24,303 bases of DNA from an uncultured Bacteroidota bacterium. Lineage in GTDB: Bacteria; Bacteroidota; Bacteroidia; NS11-12g; UBA955. The notes below the pieces were generated by a model. The model was not told the origin of the DNA. It ran no database searches and saw only the letters and a list, made by a program, of their open reading frames with translations. The DNA lies in contig CAIRMY010000026.1 in the NCBI GenBank assembly GCA_903879775.1, positions 1 through 24,303 of the forward strand, in the 5' to 3' direction. Positions 15,023-21,257 of the stretch are shown piece by piece (position 1 is the first letter of the stretch; every line of letters begins with the position of its first letter). Position numbers and translations under genes: made by a program.

Positions 15023-16228
15023 ATGCAACCAACCAAAACCATTGCACTCATTAGAGAACGGAAGAATCCTCCCGACAATAGGGTTGCGCTCACGCCAATT
15101 CAATGCATTGCGTTAAAAAACAGATATCCTACCATAGAAATCATTGTAGAAAAAAGCAATACACGCTGCTTTTCCGATGAGGCATATGAAGAAGTTGGAA
15201 TAGAAACCTGTTCCGATATTTTGAGTGCTGACATTTTGCTCGGCATTAAAGAAATTCCCAAAGAATATCTTATCCCTCAAAAGACATACTTGTTTTTTTC
15301 TCATACAATCAAAAAACAACCTTACAATCAATTGATGTTGAAAGATATCATTGCTAAAAACATTGAATTGATTGATTATGAAGCATTAAAATGGGAAACG
15401 GGACAAAGGGTTTTAGGTTTTGGAAGATATGCAGGTATCGTTGGTGCGTACAATGGTTTCTTAACTTTCGGTAAAAAAACGGGTGCTTTTGATTTGAAAC
15501 CGGCTTGGCAAAGTATCGATTTTGCTGAAATTTTATCGAATGCGCTTGCCATTAAATTGCCGCCCCTTAAAATTGCAATTACTGGTGGTGGCAGGGTTGC
15601 TCAAGGTGCTTTAGATTTTATGAGAAGCATGAGAATTAAAGAGGTTACCCCTCAACAGTATTTAAATATCCAATACAACCAACCGGTGTTTGTGCATTTG
15701 AACAGTCCAGATTTGTATTGTCATCCTGAAAAAACACAATGGGATACCAAATATTTTTACACACATCACCATGAATATCAAAGTTCTTTCGAGCCATACA
15801 CCCGGGTAACCGATATTTTAATGAATGGTATATTTTGGACAGAAGATTTACCGAAGTTGTTTTCGAAGGATGAAACCGCTAAAGATTCATTTAAAATTTG
15901 TGTAATTGCCGATATTAGTTGTGATGAAAATGGTTCGGTGCCCATTACCTACAAAAGCACATCCATTCAGGATCCGTTTATAGGGTGGGATATTTTGAAG
16001 CAAGAACCTTGCAATCCATTTACTGCAAACAGTATCGATGTAATGGCTGTTGGCAATTTGCCCAATGAATTGCCCAAAGATGCTTCTGAAGAGTTTGGTG
16101 AAATGATGTTGCAGCATGTTCTTCCAGCTTTAATTTCTGAGGGATCAACACTCATTGAAAACGCAACGATTGCAAAAAATGGAAAATTGGGCGTTAACTT
16201 TCAGTATTTAAGCGACTATATAGCTTAA
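15023..16228 (+). CDS. saccharopine dehydrogenase (L-lysine-forming)-like oxidoreductase
   Basis: This is a 401-residue protein of the alanine dehydrogenase/PNT fold, closest in pattern to fungal Lys1. The N-terminal domain has RERKNPPDNRVALTP (R20 equals the Lys1 substrate arginine region), LLGIKEIP with K76 and FFSHTIK with H94, which match the catalytic Lys/His pair of yeast saccharopine dehydrogenase. The conserved GRRV.GFG.YAG-like stretch appears as GQRVLGFGRYAGIVGAYNG. The dinucleotide-binding domain carries ITGGGRVAQGALDFM, and VIADISCDENGSVPIT matches the Lys1 'VDVSAD...PIP' region. It probably interconverts saccharopine with lysine and 2-oxoglutarate. A related activity on another N-carboxyalkyl amino acid is possible. 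The partner gene for the glutamate-forming half is not in the window. Confidence 0.82.
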   Translation: MQPTKTIALIRERKNPPDNRVALTPIQCIALKNRYPTIEIIVEKSNTRCFSDEAYEEVGIETCSDILSADILLGIKEIPKEYLIPQKTYLFFSHTIKKQPYNQLMLKDIIAKNIELIDYEALKWETGQRVLGFGRYAGIVGAYNGFLTFGKKTGAFDLKPAWQSIDFAEILSNALAIKLPPLKIAITGGGRVAQGALDFMRSMRIKEVTPQQYLNIQYNQPVFVHLNSPDLYCHPEKTQWDTKYFYTHHHEYQSSFEPYTRVTDILMNGIFWTEDLPKLFSKDETAKDSFKICVIADISCDENGSVPITYKSTSIQDPFIGWDILKQEPCNPFTANSIDVMAVGNLPNELPKDASEEFGEMMLQHVLPALISEGSTLIENATIAKNGKLGVNFQYLSDYIA

Positions 16229-16273
16229 ATGTGAGATTTATTTCCGAAATTTGCAGCGAAATTTCAAAAACAG

Positions 16274-16693
16274 ATGACAACCAATCGTACATTCACAATG
16301 ATTAAGCCTGATGCAGTTGCAAACGGCCATGCAGGTAAAATTTTAGATCACATTATTCAAAAAGGTTTTAAAGTAGTTGCTTTAAAATACACTGAATTAA
16401 CGCCAGAAAAGGCGGGTGAGTTTTATGCAGTTCACAGCGCAAGACCATTTTATGGTGAATTGGTATCATTTATGTCTAGTGGTCCAATTTATGCTGCAAT
16501 TTTAGAAAAAGACAATGCAATTGAAGATTTCAGAAATGTAATTGGGGCTACAAATCCTCAAGAAGCAGCTGAAGGAACCATTCGCAATCTTTATGCAAAG
16601 AGCATCGATGCTAACGCAATTCACGGAAGTGATAGCGATGAGAATGCTGAGATTGAAGGAAACTTTTTCTTTGCCGACAACGAAAGATTTTAA
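16274..16693 (+). CDS. ndk: nucleoside diphosphate kinase
   Basis: This is a 139-residue NDK that transfers the gamma phosphate of ATP to nucleoside diphosphates. It has TFTMIKPDAV at the N-terminus (K11), the HSARPFYGELV block (54-64), the GATNPQEAAEGTIR stretch, and the phosphohistidine in AIHGSDS (H117). Length is typical of a cytosolic NDK. It is separated from the upstream gene by 45 bp containing a weak -7-like GAAATTTG (16246-16253) and two direct CGAAATTT copies. A terminator hairpin follows 20 bp after its stop. Confidence 0.97.
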   Translation: MTTNRTFTMIKPDAVANGHAGKILDHIIQKGFKVVALKYTELTPEKAGEFYAVHSARPFYGELVSFMSSGPIYAAILEKDNAIEDFRNVIGATNPQEAAEGTIRNLYAKSIDANAIHGSDSDENAEIEGNFFFADNERF

Positions 16694-16712
16694 TAATTTA
16701 GAACTATTATTG

Positions 16713-16739
16713 AAGGGTCGTTTTAACGACCCTTTTTTT
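16713..16739 (+). terminator. rho-independent terminator after ndk, abutting the next start codon
   Basis: AAGGGTCGTT (16713-16722) and AACGACCCTT (16725-16734) form a perfect inverted repeat, continued by T residues to 16739. The ATG of the LOG-family gene begins at the very next base (16740), so the hairpin could also act in the leader of that gene. Confidence 0.85.
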
Positions 16740-17477
16740 ATGCCAGAAAAAACACAAAATACCCGATTGGTTGGCGTTGCCGACATTAAAATGTTGGAAG
16801 GTCCTCATACCCGTTTTACAGAATTTACTTTTGCTTTTAAAGTGCTTATCGAATTCATCAAAGGATTTAGGAAGTTGCATTTTGTAGGTCCTTGCATTAG
16901 TGTTTTTGGTTCTGCAAGGTTTGAAGAAAACCATCCTTATTACCAACAAGCAAAAGCAATGGGCTCCTTGGTGAGTCAAAATGGATTTACAGTTTTAACC
17001 GGTGGAGGTCCTGGCATTATGATGGCCGCAAATCAAGGCGCTAAAGAAGCTGGGGGAAAAAGTGTAGGTGTAAACATTGAGCTTCCTTTTGAACAAAAAG
17101 CCAATCCGTACTTAGATGTTTGGGTCGATATTAAATATTTCTTCGTTCGAAAGGTGTTGTTGTTTAAATATTCATTTGGATTTATAGTATTTCCAGGTGG
17201 ATTTGGTACAATTGATGAAATGTTCGAAGCTTTAACCCTCATCCAAACAAAGAAAATGCCTTGGTTTCCAGTTGTAATTATAGGCGTTGAATATTGGGAG
17301 AAATTGAAACAACAAATTCATGAAATGAACTTAACAAATACCATATCTCCTGAAGACGAATCGTTATTTTTAGTAACCGATGATTTAGATGAAGCAATGC
17401 GATATATTCATGAGAAAATTGAATTAAATGCCCCTAAGAAAAAGGTATTCAAACGCAAATGGTGGTTGGGCGAATAA
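16740..17477 (+). CDS. LOG-family protein (TIGR00730; nucleotide phosphoribohydrolase type)
   Basis: This is a 245-residue Rossmann-like protein with the two LOG signatures: GGGPGIMMAANQGA, and PGGFGTIDEMFEALTLIQT, which supplies the nucleotide-binding and catalytic Arg/Glu region. Characterised relatives cleave nucleoside 5'-monophosphates to base and ribose 5-phosphate, for example cytokinin ribotides or AMP-like nucleotides. The physiological substrate in Bacteroidota is not established. The frame is open upstream to 16542 inside ndk, but the ATG at 16740 gives the expected N-terminus. A later ATG at 16791 (MLEGPHTRF) is the main alternative. No clear promoter other than TATTATTG (16705-16712, one mismatch) lies between ndk and this gene. 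Confidence 0.87.
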   Translation: MPEKTQNTRLVGVADIKMLEGPHTRFTEFTFAFKVLIEFIKGFRKLHFVGPCISVFGSARFEENHPYYQQAKAMGSLVSQNGFTVLTGGGPGIMMAANQGAKEAGGKSVGVNIELPFEQKANPYLDVWVDIKYFFVRKVLLFKYSFGFIVFPGGFGTIDEMFEALTLIQTKKMPWFPVVIIGVEYWEKLKQQIHEMNLTNTISPEDESLFLVTDDLDEAMRYIHEKIELNAPKKKVFKRKWWLGE

Positions 17478-17512
17478 GGCCATCCAAATTTTATTACCCA
17501 AATAAATAATTG

Positions 17513-17520
17513 TATCTTTG
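17513..17520 (+). promoter_or_regulatory. -7 box TATCTTTG for the DHS-like unit
   Basis: This is an exact TAnnTTTG match ending 5 nt before the ATG at 17526. It shares the 15-nt context ATTGTATCTTTGCAG with the promoter at 6493-6500. Confidence 0.6.
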
Positions 17521-17525
17521 CAGGA

Positions 17526-18497
17526 ATGAAAGGTCCTATCTCTCAATTTATCGAGAATCATTACTTGCATTTTAATGCTGCGGCTTTAGTAGATGCTGCG
17601 AAAGGTTACGAAACACATCTTACTGAAGGTGGAAAAATGATGGTTACATTGGCTGGTGCCATGTCGACTGCCGAACTTGGTAAAAGTTTGGCCGATATGA
17701 TTCGCCAAGGTAAAATTGATATCATTAGTTGCACTGGCGCAAATTTAGAAGAAGACATTATGAATTTGGTGGCTCACAAGCATTATAAACGTGTGCCCAA
17801 TTATAGAGATTTAAGTCCTCAAGATGAGTGGGATTTGCTCGAAAATCATTACAACCGGGTTACAGATACGTGCATACCAGAGGAGGAAGCTTTTCGAAGA
17901 TTGCAAAAACACATTCATGGAATTTGGAAGCGCGCAGAAGATGCTGGTGAGCGTTATTTTCCTCATGAATACATGTATCAAATTTTATTGAGCGGTGAAC
18001 TTGAGCAATACTACGAAATAGATCCAAAAAACAGTTGGATGTTGGCGGCCGCAGAAAGAAATTTACCAATTGTAGTTCCAGGTTGGGAAGATTCTACAAT
18101 GGGAAACATTTTTGCGAGCTACGTGATTAAAAATGAATTGAAAGCTTCTACCATGAAGAGTGGGATAGAATATATGGCTTGGTTGGCCGATTGGTATGTG
18201 AAAAATAGCGAAGGCAAAGGCATTGGCTTCTTCCAAATTGGTGGCGGTATTGCAGGTGATTTCCCTATTTGTGTTGTGCCAATGTTGTACCAAGATATGG
18301 AAATGGAAAACATTCCTTTCTGGTCGTATTTCTGTCAAATTTCCGACAGTACAACCAGTTATGGTAGTTATTCCGGCGCCGTACCAAATGAAAAAATTAC
18401 TTGGGGTAAACTCGATATCGATACGCCTAAGTTCATTGTTGAAAGTGATGCTACCATAGTGGCTCCTTTGATTTTCGCTTGGATTTTAGGTTGGTAA
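17526..18497 (+). CDS. deoxyhypusine synthase-like protein lacking the catalytic lysine
   Basis: This is a 323-residue protein with the deoxyhypusine synthase (DHS) fold markers: LTLAGAMSTAELGKSLADMI, the NAD-site ISCTGANLEEDIMN, WEDSTMGN, and a C-terminal SGAVPNEKITWGKLD segment matching the eukaryotic 'ARPDEAVSWGK' region. Eukaryotic DHS moves an aminobutyl group from spermidine to eIF5A, through a lysine in GGGVVK. Here the aligned segment is GGGIAGDFP at 239-247, so that lysine is Gly244. Bacteria have no eIF5A. The protein may act in polyamine metabolism, but its reaction cannot be inferred. It opens a compact unit with a truncated haemoglobin (8 nt gap) and a KdsC-type phosphatase. Confidence 0.88.
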   Translation: MKGPISQFIENHYLHFNAAALVDAAKGYETHLTEGGKMMVTLAGAMSTAELGKSLADMIRQGKIDIISCTGANLEEDIMNLVAHKHYKRVPNYRDLSPQDEWDLLENHYNRVTDTCIPEEEAFRRLQKHIHGIWKRAEDAGERYFPHEYMYQILLSGELEQYYEIDPKNSWMLAAAERNLPIVVPGWEDSTMGNIFASYVIKNELKASTMKSGIEYMAWLADWYVKNSEGKGIGFFQIGGGIAGDFPICVVPMLYQDMEMENIPFWSYFCQISDSTTSYGSYSGAVPNEKITWGKLDIDTPKFIVESDATIVAPLIFAWILGW

Positions 18498-18505
18498 TTT
18501 AAATT

Positions 18506-18877
18506 ATGTCCGATATTCAATCGTTCGAAGATGTAGTTAAAGTTGTTGACTTGCAATACAAACAATTGTTAGAAAACGATGTAACCCGAAAACATTTCGA
18601 ACCACTGAATTTATCAGAACATTTGCCAAGAATTTATACGTTTTGGACGTTCATCATAGACATTGACGCTATCAATCATCCTTATCAAGGCAGTGCTTAT
18701 GGCGTTCATGCTAAGTTGGGATTGCAAAATTTAGACTTTGAAATTTGGCAAAATTGCCTAAAAAATGCTGTAAATTCTCAATTTGAAGGCGAAAAAGCAT
18801 CTCTGATGCTCGAAAAGGCCAATCAGCTTGGAATGATGTTTCAATACAAACTTGGCATACTTAACATAGAAGACTAA
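18506..18877 (+). CDS. group III truncated haemoglobin
   Basis: This is a 123-residue single-domain globin. The pattern PYQGSAYGVHAKLGL (59-73) fits the group III truncated haemoglobin E-F region with the proximal histidine at H68, followed by the F/G-helix pattern F..W...L...V...F.G.KA. The N-terminal A/B helices end in a short turn before FWTFIIDI. There is no signal peptide. Group III globins bind O2 or NO tightly and are linked to nitrosative stress or microaerobic respiration, but their role is not settled. It starts 8 nt after the DHS-like gene and ends 1 nt before the kdsC-like gene, so it belongs to that unit. Confidence 0.75.
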   Translation: MSDIQSFEDVVKVVDLQYKQLLENDVTRKHFEPLNLSEHLPRIYTFWTFIIDIDAINHPYQGSAYGVHAKLGLQNLDFEIWQNCLKNAVNSQFEGEKASLMLEKANQLGMMFQYKLGILNIED

Positions 18878-18878
18878 A

Positions 18879-19400
18879 ATGACAAACTTAATCCCTCAAA
18901 TGAAAGAAATCAAAGCTTTTGCTTTTGATATTGACGGCGTGCTCACCAAGGGTGATGTTTTGGTGAATGAAGAAGGGCAAATGTTGAGAAGCGTAAACAT
19001 TAAAGATGGTTATGCCTTGCAACATGCTGTAAAACAAGGCTATCCAATTGCCATTATTTCTGGTGGCAAATCGGAAGGTATGCGTAAGCGTTTTGAGGGA
19101 CTTGGGCTGCAACATATTTATTTAGGTCAAGATCACAAAGAAGCTGCTTTTGCAGATTTTTTATCGAAAGTGAATCTGCAACCGCAGCAAGTGGCTTACA
19201 TGGGCGATGATATGCCAGATTTGCCTTTAATTCAACAAGTAGGTTTGGGCTGTTGCCCAAAGGATGCGGCAATAGACATTAAAGATATTGCGCAATATAT
19301 TTCCCCAAATAACGGCGGTGAAGCTTGTGTTCGGGAGTTGATTGAGCGGGTGATGAAAATCCAAAATACCTGGTTTAACGAAGATTCACATCGTTGGTAG
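18879..19400 (+). CDS. kdsC: 3-deoxy-D-manno-octulosonate 8-phosphate phosphatase (KdsC family)
   Basis: This is a 173-residue HAD subfamily IIIA phosphatase with the compact tetrameric KdsC architecture and no cap domain. Catalytic motifs: FDIDGVLT (nucleophile D17, general acid D19), IISGGKS (motif II Ser), the motif III lysine in LGQDHKE, and YMGDDMPD (motif IV). ADVKNV..KDGYA-type recognition is seen as SVNIKDGYALQHA. The reaction gives Kdo for lipid A/LPS core, in line with a Gram-negative envelope. It lies 1 nt after the haemoglobin gene. Other KdsC-like members act on N-acylneuraminate 9-phosphate, but the length and motif fit favour Kdo8P. Confidence 0.9.
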   Translation: MTNLIPQMKEIKAFAFDIDGVLTKGDVLVNEEGQMLRSVNIKDGYALQHAVKQGYPIAIISGGKSEGMRKRFEGLGLQHIYLGQDHKEAAFADFLSKVNLQPQQVAYMGDDMPDLPLIQQVGLGCCPKDAAIDIKDIAQYISPNNGGEACVRELIERVMKIQNTWFNEDSHRW

Positions 19401-19430
19401 GATTTCTCACAATCACTATGATTATTTCCA

Positions 19431-19438
19431 TATATTTG
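19431..19438 (+). promoter_or_regulatory. -7 box TATATTTG for the CBS-domain gene
   Basis: This is an exact TAnnTTTG match ending 7 nt before the ATG at 19446. Confidence 0.55.
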
Positions 19439-19445
19439 TGTAAAT

Positions 19446-20108
19446 ATGATTGCGAGCGAACTATTAAGTGAACATTTAGACGGTTTGCGTTTGACCGATA
19501 CCGTTGAGGCTGCCATTGATTTTATGGAAAGCCAAGGGGTTTGTGAATTGCCAATTATTGACAAGCGTAAGCTTTACAATTACGCTCGTATTTCTGCTTT
19601 GCATTTGGTTTCGGATAAGCAACAATTGTTAACAGATGTAATTCATTTCAATCAATTTTCTCCGAAGGTTTTTGTCAATCAACATATCTATGAAATCATT
19701 CCTGTTTTGTCTTCCAATGATTTAAGCGTGGTTGCCGTAGTGGATCAAGAGGATCAGTATTTAGGCTTGATAGATCAAAAACGGGTGAATAAACAAATTA
19801 CGGAATCAATGACTTACAGAGGATTGGGAGCAGTGATGGTTTTAAGAGTGAGTGATAGAGATTTTGCACCCTCTTTAATTGCAAGATGGATTGAAGAAAA
19901 TGGTGCCAAAATTTTGGGTATGATGGTCAATACCACTCCCGATGGTGAATTGCTCGTAAACTTGAAACTAAATACCACCATTGTAAAAAATATTGTAGCA
20001 ACTTTTCAACGTCAAAATCTTAGAGTTGAACACGTTTATTTGTCGGAAGATTTCAATCAAGACAATGATAGAGCCATTGATTTGGCCTTAAAATTCTTTG
20101 ATTTTTAG
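19446..20108 (+). CDS. CBS-domain protein with a C-terminal ACT-like domain
   Basis: This is a 220-residue cytoplasmic protein. Residues 1-120 form a CBS pair (Bateman module): the first has DTVEAAIDFMESQGVCELPIID, the second NQHIYEIIPVLSSNDLSVVAVVDQEDQYLGLID. CBS pairs bind adenine nucleotides and sense energy or ligand state. The C-terminal 85 residues (GAVMVLRVSDRDFAPSLIAR...) have the strand-helix rhythm of an ACT-type regulatory fold. There is no catalytic partner domain, so it probably regulates another protein. It has its own promoter. The gene upstream ends 45 bp away. Confidence 0.82.
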   Translation: MIASELLSEHLDGLRLTDTVEAAIDFMESQGVCELPIIDKRKLYNYARISALHLVSDKQQLLTDVIHFNQFSPKVFVNQHIYEIIPVLSSNDLSVVAVVDQEDQYLGLIDQKRVNKQITESMTYRGLGAVMVLRVSDRDFAPSLIARWIEENGAKILGMMVNTTPDGELLVNLKLNTTIVKNIVATFQRQNLRVEHVYLSEDFNQDNDRAIDLALKFFDF

Positions 20109-20170
20109 TTGAAAACTAAAAAAAATGTGGATAATCTAAATATTTCTGACGAAATACATTAGATACTCAT

Positions 20171-20196
20171 TACGTTTAGATATTTTTGAAAACGTA
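20171..20196. promoter_or_regulatory. inverted repeat flanking a promoter box, candidate operator
   Basis: TACGTTT (20171-20177) and AAACGTA (20190-20196) are perfect 7-bp inverted arms enclosing the -7 box TATTTTTG (20181-20188) of the polysaccharide operon. A dimeric protein bound here would cover the promoter. The arms are AT-rich and the case rests on symmetry and position only. Confidence 0.35.
20181..20188 (+). promoter_or_regulatory. -7 box TATTTTTG for the wzz-like operon
   Basis: This is an exact TAnnTTTG match, 19 nt before the ATG at 20208, within an inverted repeat. The expected leader is about 14 nt, longer than for most genes here. Confidence 0.5.
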
Positions 20197-20207
20197 TTAG
20201 TCTTAAC

Positions 20208-21254
20208 ATGAATCAAAATTTAAATTCCAGCTCAAACAATTTAATTGATGAAAACGAAGTAAAGCCAATCACCTTGGTTGGCATAGTAAACTTCTTTTGG
20301 CGTTGGAGAAAGGTTTTTATGATCAGTGCATTGTGTGCGATCATTTTTTCAGTGGTGTTAACCCATCCAGCAATTACAAAACCCAAATATTCTGCCCGTC
20401 ATATTTTTTACCCAACCAAGAACAATTCAATTTCAAATGCTTTGTTAACGGAATTGAATCAGCGTCAATCTGATCCATTAGAATTTGGTGAAGAGATTGA
20501 AGCAGAAAAAGCCTTACAGGTTTTACAATCTGGTACATTGTTGGGCAGGTTGGTGCGTAATTTTAATTTGTTGAAGCATTATGAAATTGACCCAAAGACG
20601 GAGAAATATCCTCAGTATGCTTTAGACAATAAAATTAAAGAAAATTTCAGTTTCGAGAGAACGCGTTACCTCAGTATTAAAATTGAAGTCTTGGATGAAG
20701 ATCCAAAGATGGCTGCAGATTTAGCTAATGGAATTGCCATTTTGTATGATAGCATTACAACTGAAATACAAAATCAGGTGGCAACTCCTGCATTGCAAAT
20801 TGTTGAAAGAGCTTTGAATGATAAAAGAGGTAAAATTCAGAATATTAAAGATGAGCTCAGAAAATTAGGTCAGAATGGTATCACCAACTACGAAGAGCAA
20901 AGTAGGGCTTTGGCAGAAGAAATTTACAAAGCTCAATCGAGTGGCAAAGTGAGTGAAATGAAAAAACTACTTGAAGAGCAAAAAACTTTGGTTGCTAGCG
21001 GTGGTGATTTTATTGCGTTGAATGAGTTAATTAAACTTGAAGAGGAAAAGGAAAGTGATTTAATTACGCAATACGAAAAACGCAAGGTCGACGTAGGGGA
21101 AACTTTATCTCATAAATTCACCGTTGAATCTGCCACCACTCCGGAAATTAAGGCTTGGCCAAAACGAACATTTATAATCGTGCTTTCTCTATTGGGAACA
21201 TTCTTTGCAACCGCATTGATGTTGGCTTCTATTGAATTGTTTAGACGTAAATAA
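20208..21254 (+). CDS. Wzz/chain-length-determinant-like polysaccharide co-polymerase
   Basis: This is a 348-residue inner-membrane protein with the Wzz layout: a cytoplasmic N-terminus, one TM at about 36-55, a large periplasmic helical part (60-315) with long coiled-coil stretches (around AEEIYKAQSSGKVSEMKKLLEEQ), and a second TM at about 323-343. Before TM2 it has the short Pro-containing TTPEIKAWPKR, a reduced form of the proline-rich segment of the family. There is no tyrosine kinase domain, so it is of the O-antigen type rather than a Wzc. It sets polymer length together with Wzy, and a Wzy/ligase-like gene follows after 3 nt. Which polymer is made cannot be told. Confidence 0.85.
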   Translation: MNQNLNSSSNNLIDENEVKPITLVGIVNFFWRWRKVFMISALCAIIFSVVLTHPAITKPKYSARHIFYPTKNNSISNALLTELNQRQSDPLEFGEEIEAEKALQVLQSGTLLGRLVRNFNLLKHYEIDPKTEKYPQYALDNKIKENFSFERTRYLSIKIEVLDEDPKMAADLANGIAILYDSITTEIQNQVATPALQIVERALNDKRGKIQNIKDELRKLGQNGITNYEEQSRALAEEIYKAQSSGKVSEMKKLLEEQKTLVASGGDFIALNELIKLEEEKESDLITQYEKRKVDVGETLSHKFTVESATTPEIKAWPKRTFIIVLSLLGTFFATALMLASIELFRRK

Positions 21255-21257
21255 TTT

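Noticed and set aside
14996..15103. N-terminal extension of the SRAP frame beginning at 15103
   Set aside because: SRAP chemistry needs cysteine at position 2, which only the ATG at 14995 gives. The extension also runs antisense through the start of the divergent gene.
16542..16739. Upstream extension of the LOG-family frame into ndk
   Set aside because: It is an out-of-frame reading of ndk and of the terminator hairpin. Family similarity begins after 16740.
18063..18338. Minus-strand open frames inside the DHS-like gene
   Set aside because: They are antisense to a clearly coding gene, with no start signal, promoter or protein motif.
20102..20122. Hairpin TTTTTAGTT / AACTAAAAA at the stop of the CBS-domain gene as terminator
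   Set aside because: On the plus strand it is followed by A residues, not T, and is almost only A-T pairs, so it is unlikely to end that transcript.
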